From the NCBI GenBank assembly GCA_004369085.1, contig ML210392.1:1-38746 (forward strand): 38,746 bases of DNA, given 5' to 3'. The notes beneath the pieces were generated by a model. The model had not been told where the DNA came from and did no database searches. It saw only the letters and a list, made by a program, of their open reading frames with translations. Both the position numbers and the translations under genes were made by a program. Shown here one piece after another: positions 1 to 12,020 of the stretch (positions are counted from its first letter, which is position 1; each line of letters opens with the position of its first letter). The stretch is from Coprinopsis marcescibilis. Lineage: Eukaryota > Basidiomycota > Agaricomycetes > Agaricales > Psathyrellaceae.

Positions 1-1083
1 GCACACCTCGCCAGTAACGGTAGATCTATTCCACCACCACACAACATCGAACACGAACCCGGTCTGGTCTTGTTCGCTGTAAATTGCGGAAGATACTATC
101 TTCTCAAACAACCCAGGATAGAACTCTGAAGTCTCTTCCAATCAGCATACTCCAAGTTGCGAGAACCACAACGTAATTCCTCACCTGGAAAAGGTATGAT
201 CCACGAATGGGAGTCTTTAATGCACCTTTCACCAAACGCAAGCCTTCCAGGAGCGTATCGATCCGTGACGAATGAAAACCCTCTACGAATATATTTCATC
301 ATCCAGCTTGGCATTCCTTTTCCGACAGCTGGTACTGAACGGTTGCATACAAACCCTTCACGATTGAGAAACGTGGCGGACGGAAACACTGAAATACATT
401 CTTTATAAGTAAGAAAGTTCATCACCAACGCTGACCGTTGAATTATGGTGAGTGCTGTCAAATCCTGAACAAATCAGAGACTTACTGGAATGATAAGTCA
501 ACATTATGTGTTGAATGGGTGGTTGCGCAACTACTATCATCTGCACTTTGAGCGTTTCTTGATTCACCGAGTTCGGTCTCAACTTGCTGTAATTGATTAC
601 CTCCAGAATCCCATTCTTCTCCGGTTTAATCCGATTTTCCGCCTTCGCAGCTTTTCGGAATATTCGACTTATGCACCCATATCGGTCTCTGTCGTCGTCG
701 CCACGCTTTCCTCTTCGTTTGTATCCGAATAATACTAAACATTCATGTAGCTCAACGGCTCCACCAATCCTGACCAATATGTCCAGATCGCTCCCTGGAT
801 ATGGCAGCTCTCGATCCATGAACCTCAACACTTGCGATCCACTGATCACTCCCCCAGAAAGCCCAAGCCGATATCGAAACAACCTCGGTTTGTCGAACCA
901 TAGTTGCAGAAAGGTGTCGACACTCCACGCTCTTCGTACGTAATCTAGCACTATGCTTCGTGCGGTAGAGTTACATACAGAGAACAGGGTGATTTCTCGA
1001 GGTTCTAAATACAAGAATATAGAACTTGAAATGTCCTCAGGACAACGCATAAGAAAATAGATCAGCATCGTTCTTATTGACAC
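1..1083 (-). CDS. Nucleotidyltransferase-like protein with degenerate F-box-like N-terminus (partial)
   Basis: Unnamed agaricomycete family; no proven function. Exons read as 486-1083, 185-430 and 125 down to the window edge, with introns 431-485 and 126-184; phases agree, and the third exon stays open to position 1, so the 3' end lies outside. The start at 1083 gives an N-terminus with an F-box-like leucine pattern (about residues 12-45), then the motif YVRRAW. At about residues 75-105 comes ISGSQVL...GSDLDILV, which resembles the GS-x(n)-DxD signature of nucleotidyltransferase folds. The paralogue at 12021-13327 has a first exon of the same length (598 nt), which supports both starts. Reading straight through the second splice site gives a false stop at 96. 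Enzyme activity is inference; a non-catalytic role is equally possible. Confidence 0.72.
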
Positions 1084-1599
1084 GAAACCGACGGGATCTC
1101 TCTCTCAGTTATAAATCTCAATTCTTCGTCAAAGCTCCTATAGATCCTACTAGGCATGGTCAATCGACCTAGCAAGCACCAGAAGCTCCTAACTACACTC
1201 CACCACTCTTCGACACATGTACTTGGCCTAACCAACGTCATTGACGATTGGACTATATTCTCCGAGGTGTCCATCAACGAAATGTTTACCACCATATGTA
1301 GGATCCAACCATGTCCTAACATTTCGCCCCACTCTCCTAACATCTACACTTTGGCGAGAAAAGTTCCCACTTTCAAAACCTAATCACGCTCCATATACCA
1401 TAATTGGAAATACAGGATCCATCTCAAGGCCATCAACGCGTAAAGGCACCCTGTGGGGCGGTGTCATCCGATTATGGCGTCTAATTCCACTAATCATCGC
1501 TTTCTAGCAGTTTTGAAGATATATACAGCTCTACGTTGAGTAAACTCATTTATCATCTTCTTATCTCAGCTATCGCACGCTATCAAGACAAGGTTTGAA
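1084..1599. other. Intergenic gap between divergent genes
   Basis: This stretch separates two genes transcribed away from each other and so probably holds both promoters. Only short open frames are present, with no recognisable domain, splice pattern or repeat. Confidence 0.5.
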
Positions 1600-2946
1600 A
1601 TGCGCGAAGTACAACGCCCATCGGTGCCATGCCAGCAAGATTCATCATCGAATCCAGCTTGCGTAGAACTCAACCAATGGAAAGAAGTATGTTTTCGCGA
1701 AAACGAGGTTCCATTGGTTCAAGTAATCGACGCGTTGAAGGGTAAAAATCTCGACGTCTCAGCGGTACAGAAAACTAGACGACTTCCTTCTAGATGGATG
1801 GTATGCTTGTAACACCAGTACTGTACATTACACCTAATCGCTGTCAACAGTTGTGGAATGAACAGATTAATGAACCCATGTTGCTAACTCACGCCTTCGT
1901 TTGGTTATGGAACAATCCACTAGAAACCGGTAACTTTGTTCCTGTCGGAGAGAGACCCCCAACAAATCTCTTCAAAGACCGAATGCAAGTAAAATACATT
2001 GATGCCACCTACACCTCTAACAGGTTTTACAGACAGTCTGAACCATCAATGAAATGCGATATATCTTTTGCATTTGATACTACAATCGATGATTCGATAT
2101 ACGTTGCATTGGATGTTAGTTCATCGTGTCTGAACATGAGTATATGGCGATAGTAACTACTCAATATAGATAATCAACGAGTGGATTCAAACTATCCCTG
2201 ACTTCAACCCCACACATAAGCCGATGAAGCAATGGCAATCAAGTAAAGAATTTAACACCAACTACAGATATATAGTTGGAAGTAAATTGTTTGCGAGACG
2301 AACGCCATACAACTTCGTCAAAAACAAATATGTGGTACCATATGACGTTCACCCATGGATCGAAGGCAATTCCGCGCCTCACAACGACGAGTTTATCCCG
2401 AATCCCGAAAGAGTTACTTATTACGACGGCACAGATGGTACTTTGAAACCCCTAAAAAAATCTGTTCCTCCGTCATATAATCCAGGCGATATCATAAAAA
2501 TGACGTTCAAAATTGCTTTCATATTCGGTGCAGAGAAGTGGTGGACCGAAGTAGTGCCGATTCAGCTAATAAGGGTAGGCACGTTTAGCGGGTATCAAGA
2601 TACAATAAACCTACACGGATCTACCGACAATCCACCCCTCAATCTTCCATCCATTGGCGAATGTTTGACTCCCATGGCAACAAAGTGTAACCGGTTCAAA
2701 AAGGAAGACGACAAGCCCGTTTCGCCTACTTGCATTGCCGGTTCAAAATCAGGCAACGAAAACGAAGGCGAAGGACTATCGGACCTTTCTTCAGCGCCTG
2801 TATCATCAGAGGTAGAGCCAGAAGCGCTTCCAACATATTTCGACGTTAGTAAGAAAAGGCAACCATCGGCAGATCTAGACAATGCGGTGAACTCTAAGAA
2901 AAGAAGACCAAATAGGCCCAAGAATTCCAAGGTGCCTGAATTGTGA
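1600..2946 (+). CDS. Unknown protein with basic, probably nuclear, C-terminal tail
   Basis: I do not recognise the family. Three exons, 1600-1800, 1851-2114 and 2170-2946, join in phase 0 across introns 1801-1850 and 2115-2169 and give a 413-residue protein. The middle part is rich in Trp, Tyr and Asn (for example AFVWLWNNPLE, then IINEWIQTIPDFNP) and looks globular. After residue 300 the chain becomes acidic and Ser-rich, then strongly basic, with KKR and KKRRPNRPK clusters that resemble a bipartite nuclear localisation signal. It is divergently arranged with the nucleotidyltransferase-like gene at the left edge. A second unrelated gene in this window (32185-33219) also ends in an Arg/Lys-rich tail. 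A nuclear role is inferred from composition only. Confidence 0.68.
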
Positions 2947-4547
2947 CATTTACTGGTTTTCATTCTTTTGAAACCCAGATAGTGGTATGTAGTTACTATA
3001 GTGCTGTTTATCGTATTTTTTTACCCGTTACAATGGGTTATCTCAAGCACATAAAGTTCGCAGTCCGCTGTACCGTGTATAAAACAAACATGTCTGCCTG
3101 ATGACCACATACTCCATAGTACCTTCTTTCCATTGCATCTGTTGACTATCTTACACATTATATGCTTAAGCTATACTTTCTCCTCGTTACTGTACTTTGC
3201 ACCTTGTATAATTGAACCATCCTCTTCCCGTCCGTTCGGTTTGGTGCGCCGACACTTACTACTTTTATTCTGAAACGTGATTGATTACTGTTCGTTGCGA
3301 AAGTCTGTTCAATACTCTCACCTCTGTACCTCACCAATTGCATGTACCTACTAAATAATTAAGTAGACATCATATATAATATGCGCAAACGACATACACT
3401 TGTGGTCAACGCTTCCAAGTTCGGTGGAGTAGACCGTCTGGCTACTCAAGCCCTGGCCCTCGGGCTTCAGGCCTCAGCCTCGGTTAGCAGGCTGGCAATC
3501 GTTCCGTGACTGTGCCAGGCCACGTTGTGAAGGCTGAGGACCTATCAACGTTCAACCTTAAGTCGATACGATTTTTGTCACTACAACTGGAACAATGGGC
3601 CAACGCAGCAGGACCCATTACGTACTATCCGGTGGGGACTTAAGTATGATATCTTTCGCCTTTAGCGAGTAATAGACTGCAGTTCATCAAGAGAGTATCG
3701 ATTATTGACCGAGTTGCTAAACTGCGCAACCAAATTCGTCAGTTACTTTGGAAGCATTCGTAATTGTGCGGCTACAGTGGGTCCACTTAGTCTGGTGCCC
3801 AACCTTCGCCCATTCAACTTTTCATTTGAGAAACCGTTTCTATCTTCTCTTAACAAGCAACATGCATCAGACAAAAACATACACACAGCTTCTGAGCCCA
3901 AGCCTTTTCCAGGCACTTGAAACTAGCCCCAGGTTGTCTACGAGAGGTCTCTCAGACTACATTTTGGCTCAGTTTAGAACTTGAAGAGAGAAGGGGACAA
4001 ACAGCGTCAATCTTCGATGATGGAACAATAAAGACTGACAAAACTAGTCGGCGATGCTGGCGGGGAATTCGGACATACCCAAGGCCATGCTGAAGCTTTG
4101 AAGATTGATGATATCATTTCGGCGTGGGGCCGCGTCGTTGCGTCTGGTACACCGCATTAAGTATACCCAAAATATGTAGTACCGACGCGTTGGAGAGCAC
4201 GCTTGGGGTGTAGGTGTAGGCTGTATGTTAAAAGTTCTACTAAAATAAGAACATAGTAGCTAAAATACAGTGTCACACGAAACTTAGTTTACGCATGAGC
4301 CTGTGTCTTGACTCTTGAGCCCTCTCTTCGTCTGAGAGGTTTTGATGGCCGACTCCTCTCCAGCATGCTAACTCATTTGTGGGCTAGTGTGATGGCTGGG
4401 TGAAGACCCCCTGTGGGTCTTGACTCGAGGCACGGAAAAGCTTGTGTGAGCGGGTCAGCCGCAATCCCTAATATAATCCGGACCCTGGGTGACGCGTGCA
4501 CTGGCTGCAAACACCCTTGACCCGCAGGAGCAAAGCGCCTTGCCTGT
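2947..4547. other. Gene-poor stretch next to retroelement relic
   Basis: No convincing exon chain was found. About 3420-3530 is GC-rich, unlike the AT-rich sequence on either side. A 7-bp inverted repeat (AAGACCC/GGGTCTT, 4403-4421) lies just downstream of the recombinase pseudogene and may belong to the 3' end of that element. Short open frames near 3705-3984 have no recognisable content. Confidence 0.4.
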
Positions 4548-5620
4548 TTAACGGACGGGGGGCATAGACACCCTCGTAAAAGGTTCCAGGACAGGCGTGG
4601 CCTGAAGGTATGGCGCCAGGATGGTGGCATGGTCACGAAGATATCTGGTAAACGCCTCGCCAGCCCATCGTCCAATGCCCTTGACCACGTCGAACGGTAC
4701 ATCTCACAGCAGATAAACAAGTACTCCACCGATCCGGAGCCCGTGTCCATACAATACTCCAATGCCAGCACCCTTCGCCGTTCTCCTGACCCTCGTCATG
4801 AACACTGCCTTCGACAATGGTACCGTCCCGCCCTTCCGATCCTTGTACGTGAAAAGATGCGCATTAGGTGAAGGGTCATGCGCGACGAAATGATGTGCGA
4901 AGGCAGCCTGTGGATCGGCTGCTCCTTCCTGGCGGGACCAGTGAACCAATTCGTCCTCCACGATCGTGCACTTGGTCGAGGGAATGCGGAGAGTCGTGAC
5001 TGGGACACCAAGGGGTCGCACTGCTGTGCTCTCCGTCACCTGGCTTCGCTTGACGCGTCTGGTTGGGTCGAAGCTCTTGATGGAGCTGACAGTAAACTCA
5101 CTGAGCTGTGAGACCGACCAGAACTTCGTGGTAGCACAGGCAAAGACAGCAGCGTCAAGGGAGTTGTTGAGGTCAAGGTGGTCACGTAGCTTCACGAGAG
5201 TCTCCTCCGTCCACAGGTCTCGCTCTTGCTCCCTCGTGGTAGCGGGTGCCGATTTGTCGCCTGCCGCCAGCATGAGTCCTATCTCCCGCTCCGTCTCCGT
5301 GGACCAAGCCACTCAATGAGTATCGTGCCACGCCTTGACCCCTGCAAGATAAGACCTGAGTGTCGAGCCGCTGTACAGGCCGGCCAGGCTGGACAAGAAA
5401 CTGAGCATCAGGTCCGCACTGGCGGGAGCTCGGTCTCCTCAGGGACAGGTCGCCTACGCATGTCGCACCAGATATGGTAGGAGAGCAGCCCTGCTCCATA
5501 GGTCTGCCGCGAGTTCGACGTGTACCCGCGAGCCAGCGTGTCACACGCCATGTTCGCCGCAGCTTCCCCCAGCGTGAGCCGCCTAGGCGAAACCACGGGT
5601 GTCCAAACGCGCAGTCGGTC
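4548..5620 (-). pseudogene. Tyrosine recombinase of DIRS/Ngaro-like retroelement, decayed
   Basis: The minus strand encodes the usual parts of an agaricomycete retroelement tyrosine recombinase in order: an N-terminal SAM-like core-binding part (about 5600-5430, with GLLSYHIWCD), a middle part (LDAAVFACATTKFWSVSQL), the catalytic GHGLRIG box (His and Arg), and a distal GRWAGEAFTRYLR box with the candidate Tyr nucleophile, then ILAPYLQ near the end at 4548. The reading is broken in three places: a frameshift near 5408-5420, an in-frame TGA at 5313-5315 where Trp is expected, and an in-frame TGA at 4704-4706 where relatives have Arg. Both stops fit C-to-T type changes (TGG to TGA, CGA to TGA). 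The enzyme is therefore very probably dead. Family assignment is confident; subfamily is not. Confidence 0.85.
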
Positions 5621-5693
5621 TTCTGCAGTGCAATCGGGCCGGAGGCTAGTTGCTGCGATCGACGGGCGAGGGCGGCTGGAAGGGAGTGGTTGC

Positions 5694-6068
5694 TCAGCAC
5701 TTGATGGCCTCGCAGATGAGTTCAAGCTCGTCGGAATTCGAGTGGTCTGTGCCAGACGTTGTTGGCGTAACGACTGCATCTGTAACTGTTGTACCCGATG
5801 ATCCTTCCATGCAGATTGAAGGATCGTCGAAGTCGGCAACGAGCTCCTGGAGGCTGTCTGGGAGATTGAGCCAGGGGAGAGGTAAGTCCGTTGAGGGGAA
5901 GATTCCTCTCGATGGTGCATCAGCTGGGTTATCGGCGCTGCGGACATAGACGGGGTGGATGTGATCAACAAACCCTGTCCGTTCGAGGGTGTCGTTAATG
6001 CGTCGGAATACACCATTGACAGCGCCGAATGGGCTGGCACTTTCTGAGCAGGAGTTTTCACGTTGCAC
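5694..6068 (-). mobile_element. RNase H end of a reverse transcriptase (retroelement fragment)
   Basis: The frame contains AVNGVFRRINDTLERTGF and, near 5904-5948, YVRSADNPADAPSRG followed by a proline-rich LPWLNLPDSLQ stretch. This is the typical C-terminus of the reverse transcriptase-RNase H polyprotein of tyrosine-recombinase retroelements in mushrooms, where NPAD and SRG belong to the end of the RNase H domain. It lies just upstream of the recombinase, as expected for a DIRS/Ngaro-type layout, and overlaps the upstream end of the long recombinase frame. The reverse transcriptase itself is not recognisable further upstream, so the element is 5'-truncated or eroded. Confidence 0.78.
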
Positions 6069-6787
6069 AGAGGCTGAATGTTTTTTTTCCTGCGCAGTCT
6101 GACGGAGTGAAGACCCTCATACTGTGCATCCAGCCAAAGCGCGTAGATATAAAGCGACTCAATTGAATAATCCCATAAAGGGAAGAACGGTGAATCTAGG
6201 CAACTTGAACGCATCGTCCTCTTCATCCAACACAATCCGAAACGAAAGAAACCAAAAAACACAGCATCGTCGGAGGAAATCAGGTCAAGGATTGAAGTGA
6301 CTGTAAAGCGCAAATCAAATGGGTGCTGAGCGCTGATCCTCGACAACGTCATGATCTCCAACAAGGCAGTAGCAAAGCAGTCAGACGGCCGATTCGAACC
6401 ATCTTGCACGTACACCGTAACACCAGAATCACAGGGACAAGAAACGCCTTGCCGCTCCATATTTGCACATATAAATACAATTGCAAGGCAGATATACAGT
6501 ACAACTGTTGTTATTATACCCGAAGGATTTCACTCAGATAACGTAGCAATATGCGATCAATTCCTTTAGTGATCAAGCGGTCAGTAACCAAAGCAATTTA
6601 CAAAGTATTGTCAAAAGGGCCATAGTGAGTTGTAAAGAGAGCTTTCCGTCCGTTGCAGACGGCATTGGCAGTTATGTAAGAGACGCAAACACTAACCAGC
6701 TTTCGACCATTGCGACCAGAAATCTGGATGAAAGATCTTGGGCAAGTAATGTGCATTCGCAACCTAATTCTTAATTGAACCCCGTTT
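6069..6787. other. Between retroelement relic and ribonucleotide reductase 3' end
   Basis: A T8 run lies near 6080, next to the truncated retroelement. A long minus-strand open frame extends through here (up to about 6460), but its upstream part has no recognisable domain and is probably eroded element sequence. About 6600-6787 would be the 3' untranslated region of the reductase gene. Confidence 0.4.
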
Positions 6788-9700
6788 TCATCCAGAACAG
6801 CTACTGCAAGCACCACGTCCGATGTCAAACCCAATACCACGTTGCTCTGTGTCTTCAGTTGAATCTCTGAGATATGCTGCAAGAGAAGAAGATTGATTCT
6901 GATCAGTCATGGACAGAGCGCAACCTATAGACGAAGGATGCCTGTCGTCGCGTTTTCCTCCTATACATAGGGTCAATAATCGAGACAGAGCGGATACCCG
7001 ATTAATCAAGCTCACCGAATGCTGAAGAATTATCCGAATCTTCTACGTTATTCAATCGACGTTGATGGCTTTGAGTGGCAAGACCCGGTATTTCGTTTGC
7101 TCGGAAACGCACTGGTAAAGACGAAGACTGGTTGCAGAAATCGACATCCCCGTGTGTATGGATATCTCTCCGAACAAAGTGAGAAGAGGAGTCAGAGCCA
7201 ACTACAGTAGTCCTTCCGTCCGCAGTGATAGAAATAGGACTTTCAAGTTCATCCTTAGCTTGCGGGTGTGACGATGTGTCACCGACAGCATAAGGAATGG
7301 TAACGGGTATGGGATCTGATGCGGGACGTATGCGGAGATAATACAACCCCGTCTTCAGTCCAGAGTACCATCCGGTGAACAAGGATTTGCTCTATGGTTC
7401 GAGCTTTAGACGACAGCAACCCTCCTATAGAATGAAGTAACTCTCACCAATGAATCCGCAGATGGTGAATTAAAAAAAAGCGATAAACTTTGACTCTGAC
7501 AGATAAACCTTCCTCTGGAAGCGGCCATTCGGATGAGGACATCGGGTGGCATATCCCATGCCGTCTTGTAGAGAGACCGGATTCTATCAGGGATTTCCTT
7601 GATGTTTTGAATGCTACCTGGAGTATATTATTCAGCGTTATTCCAAGCGGATCAACAGATCAACAGAACAGCGCACCCTTGTCTCTTATTATACGGTTTC
7701 GCATATTATCGTTCCATAGGTTAAGAGCCTTCAACGATGAATAAAGGGACATGTTGACTTGAGGGTAGTCTCCCCACAACACCTTGCGATTGTACACCAA
7801 CCTGGGGGAACATAACCATGAGTTGGATGTAGGTAGTACGAACAACAATACATACCCAGGAAGGGGCTCAACCGATTCAGTCAAACCCGTGATCTGAGTT
7901 GTACCAGCGGTAGGCATGTATGCGATTAGGAGTGAGTTACTCATTCCTCTCTTCATCTTACCGCGCAGTGCTTCCCAATCATAGCGATCAGTAGCCGGTT
8001 TGGCGTTCCATAAGTCGAATTGAAATAAACCTTTCGACGAAGGAGAACCCACGAATCTTGGGTACGTTCCGAGTGTTGAGACGAGGTTGCAGCTTTCGTC
8101 GACGGCGGCATAGTACATCGTTTCGGCTATCTTGGTGCTAAGATCGCAGCTTACATCGGAATCGAACGGAATACCCATCTCGATCAGCAGATCGGCTAAT
8201 CCTTGGACTCCGATCCCAATGCTTCGAGTTTCCTGAGCACAGCGCCGTGCCGACCCAAAAGGATACGTATTGCAGTCTATGATGCGATTTAGACCCCGCA
8301 CTAAGTGCCTAGTAGTTTCATTCAATCTTTCGAAGTCGAATTCCGCCAACATCGGGTTCTTGAATGCTGGAAGCAGCACGGATGCGAGAGTGCAGGTGGC
8401 CACTTCGTTGTCATTTGAGTGTTGAAGAATCTCTGTGCAGAGGTTTGAATGAGTGATGGTGCCTACATGTTTTTGATTGCTTTTTCCTACAAACAACATT
8501 CAATCAAAAAATTCCAGAAAGACGTGCAGATTCGCTTACTATTTACAGCATCCTTGAACATCACGAACGGCCCTCCGGTCTCGATTTGCGATTGAACAAT
8601 GTGTTCCCATATCTTTCTGGCTGGAACTCTTCTTGTCGCTAACGGACCAAGTTCCAGCTTGATGTATTCTCGGTCGAAATCGTCACCATACAGATCGTAT
8701 AACCTTGGAACATCCGTCGGACTGAACAACGTCCACGGCTCGTTGTCTCGCACGCGCTTCATACTTTAGACAGTTAATTTACAGGCATCGAGAGTATAAA
8801 GTATCACGTACAACAAATCACTCAACCAAACTGCATAAAACAAGTTCCTCGCCCTCAGCTCTTCGCTTCCACGGATCCTCTTTAAGTCAAGAAATGCCTC
8901 AACATCTGCATGCCATGGTTCAAGGTACATAGCACATGCTCCAGGACGCTTCTTATCCCCTTGGTCCACCACCGCCATAGCAGCATCGAACAGTTTCATG
9001 ATCGGTACAAGTCCACTCCGCTCCATGCCGTGCGATCTGGAGCTAAACAACATGATTCGTGCAGGATTTTAGCGTTACGAAGCGACGCAGACAGATTACG
9101 TATTACTCACCCAGATGAAGGGATGTTATGAATTCCTAGTCCTACTCCACCACCTTTGCGACTTATATCAGCTACGGATGAAAGCGTGTCGAAGATTGTA
9201 TCCGGATTGTCGGCAGTAGATAGCAAATAACACGAGCAAAGCTGAGCATCGATACTTCCGGAGTTGAACAATGTAGGTGAGGCGTAGATATAATCGCCCC
9301 TAGCCATTCTCTCATAGGCATCGATCGTATCCCGAACGGATGGCATATGTATCTGAGTGGCGCAACGCATCAACATGTGCTGAGGACGTTCCAGTGGTTT
9401 CCCTTCAACAGACAGAAGATAGTTATACCCTAAAGCCTTGAGAGCCGGGCTACATGACGCATTCAGCCATCATCGTCTGCGACAACGGTTGTTACTTACT
9501 ACTTATACCGAATGTCGTTTGCGTCGTTGACTGCTTTGTTGAGGTTGTATCGATTGGACTCCACAAACATCATAAACTCGTCAGACAACAGGCGACGTTG
9601 ATGACTTAGGAGAACAGACGAGGAAAAGACTTCTGGCGTGGCTTTGTACACTCTTCGAAGCTCGAGCTCAGCAGCTACTTCCAGCAAAGAAGGGTCTTCT

Positions 9701-10230
9701 ACTGTCATTTGCCATGCTATATCAGCAGCGACGCTCTGTCATGGTAGCCACGTTACGATCCTTTCAGTAGCAGATGGCACGAATACTCACTGCAATTCCA
9801 GAAGTCTGAACAGGGAAAACCAGCGATCTCGACACCACTGACACAAGACTGACAAACTGTGTTAGCTAAAAGGTAGTGTGATTAAAGAACAGCACGTACC
9901 GATCGAGGGTGTTCGATCCGATCGTGACTGATCTAGCTGCCGCAGCTTTACAGATGGATAATCGAAGCTACATTCACACTTTTCAAATCGAATCATCGCT
10001 GCATTACTTACAAACCTACCTTCGATTCGTAGAAGATCTCAGAGATCCTAGCATTTCAACTACGTTTAAGTTATCTTGTTCAACGTGATAGAAACATGGC
10101 GCACCCATCTACGTTGTGCATTAGCACCGGAGTTAAACATGGTAGTGGATACCGACTTGGACACTTCGTACCTGAACTGGTCGAAAAAGTACCAGACGAT
10201 CGGACGGTGATTACCGCAGAAGTGATCTCT
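6788..10230 (-). CDS. Ribonucleoside-diphosphate reductase large subunit (class I, divergent)
   Basis: Reduces ribonucleotides to deoxyribonucleotides together with a small radical subunit, in the cytosol. Ten exons agree in phase: 9791-9848, 9500-9735, 9111-9449, 8812-9042, 8540-8763, 7856-8486, 7677-7801, 7448-7617, 7016-7391 and 6788-6876. Catalytic features are all present: the redox Cys in CSCYLL, NLCTEI (Asn, radical Cys, Glu), the second redox Cys in EVATCTLAS, DQGDKKRPG (loop 2 region), MPTAGTTQ, the Tyr pair in KTGLYYLR, and a C-terminal CSSCSG that acts as the disulfide shuttle. Odd points: the loop 1 region is shorter and changed (SSGSRSHGMERSG), and the ATP-cone is hard to find; WYFFDQF and RISEIFYES at about 10020-10220 may be its remnant, so the 5' end is uncertain. 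The last intron (6877-7015) is unusually long. Probably a diverged paralogue rather than the housekeeping copy; this is inference. Confidence 0.92.
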
Positions 10231-10350
10231 CCTGATATAGGGTCAATAGGACGCTTTGTAGCATTGGATAGTCTGGCCATCGCATAAGAGTAAATTTGGA
10301 GGAATGTCTATCATTCTGTCCGCATTTATATTTTAACCGCATGCGAGGAC

Positions 10351-10480
10351 ACAAGTGTAGAGTGGAATAGAATAGACGCTGTCTGCACAGTGGAATAGGT
10401 TGGAGCTTGGACGCCATGTGTATACAGTGGAATAGGTTGGAGCTTGGACGCCATGTGTGTACAGTGAAACAGACTGGAGA
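10351..10480. repeat. 37-bp tandem repeat, about 2.5-3.5 copies
   Basis: The unit begins CAGTGGAATAGGTTGGAGCT. Copies start at 10388 and 10425, a partial copy starts at 10462, and a degenerate copy precedes them near 10353. The two central copies differ by very few bases. It lies just upstream of the reductase gene, in its probable promoter region. Confidence 0.8.
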
Positions 10481-12020
10481 CGATGTCATGCGTGTCTTGT
10501 GACACTGCCATCAAGCTGGTTCTGAATCCGACTCTGAATGCGACTCGGACAACGGCCCAAACACTGCGACGTTGAGGAACGTGATCGGCATACAGTGTTC
10601 GTTGATACCACAGCCAAACTTGAAGCATAGTGTCATCCTACTTACGCCTGAGCTTGGGCGTAAATTCATGTTTCGTGCATTTTTAGGATTTATGCTTTTT
10701 CTACGAATCTTGTCTGCAGATAGGTGGTAGCGGACAAGGCAGTTGTATTCATGTAGTATATGGTACAAGGAAGGTATCGAGTAACTGCATTGCGGATAAC
10801 TAAACGAATGATTAATGAAACTCGGCTTCTTGTAAAACGCTCCCCACAATTCCAGCATCTACTTCCACCCAGCCCACTCCTTCACCAGCGCCGAGAAGAA
10901 TCAGACATGCTCCTGCAAGGAGCTTCATGACGGATAATTAGCCACAGGCGAACGTTTAACGCACCTGGTTCAAGTGTTGGCGAGAATCTTATGCACCGTG
11001 ATGTGTCGCAGTGCGAAATGGCGAAGGTGGAAGGCCAGTAATCTGCTGCAAGTGGAATGGATTTGTCAGCATTCGCAAAATAAGGAAATCTCTAGTACTG
11101 ACCTTTGCTATAGTGGGATTCCTAGTGTTGGGAGACGAAGGAAGAGAACAAGGGAAGACAAGTGTTGGAAATGTTTGGGCGGCGCGAACTTCAACATGAA
11201 GGCACGTGACTGTGATGGCATCATCGGCAGATCGCGGCAGGGACGACTCTACCACCTTCGCGCTGGTGCAATAGGCCGCTTCTCGCCGGTGTTTGGTTTA
11301 ACAAACAATGCCTTTTAAGGACCGCCTCCGCCGCTGCTCACCCACCACCGCCGGCGAACAGCTGGGTGGCCCGTGCACGACGGCAAATTTCCTCAACTAT
11401 TTTCGAAAATTCCTGTTGCACCAGCTCCAGGAGCGGGCGGACGTGGGCGACAGGACTGGGCAAATGCGGCTGCTATTGACTTGGGTGCCGATTGTGCCCC
11501 TGATCACAGGTTGGGGTTGGGCTGGGTTGGGAGCCAGAATGGCCCGCCTGACTTTAGAAAACACACACAAACGTCAAATTTAGATCCGACTCGTGCTCAT
11601 CGCAGATGCATACATATCATTTGATCACATGTGTTCCACTGGGTCCCTGTATCAAAAAAAAAAAGATCTTTGACTACCAAAGAAAGAAAGGCAATCTCCC
11701 GGCGCCAGACGCCAAGATCAGGGTCGTCGAAGCGGAAGGTATGTGGCGCACCATACTCCACACAGTACCTACGGACAATCCCGAATCACTCAATACGGCA
11801 TGATGGCTCCGTTGGTGACGCTTAGCTGTTCATCGAAATTGCTTTCCGAGAACTCCATCGTGTTCAATGTTCAAGACCACTCTAGCTACGACATCACGCT
11901 CTCTGCGGGTCTATAGGTATATTTAGTTTAGTAAAACTCCGTAAGCCTATCCACTGAATTGAAAATTCTTCGACATTGAACGTTATCGGAGCTCACAATC
12001 ATCCCACTACCTGTTTCTCC
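10481..12020. other. Intergenic stretch without a convincing gene
   Basis: Several short open frames on both strands have low-complexity or unusual composition and no domain. A GC-rich part (about 11170-11560, including G-rich TTGGG-like runs near 11505-11535) is followed by an A12 run near 11655. Nothing here could be joined into a credible spliced gene. The last part would carry the promoter of the nucleotidyltransferase-like paralogue. Confidence 0.4.

Noticed and set aside
96..184. Unspliced reading of the first gene ending at a stop at 96
   Set aside because: A good donor at 184 and acceptor at 126 remove this tail, and the spliced frame stays open to the window edge. The paralogue has an intron at the same place.
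10096..10287. 63-codon plus-strand frame near the reductase 5' end
   Set aside because: No domain, no partner exons, and it overlaps the probable first exons of the reductase on the other strand.
11308..11624. Pair of overlapping plus-strand frames in a GC-rich patch
   Set aside because: Low-complexity composition, no splice chain and no recognisable motif.
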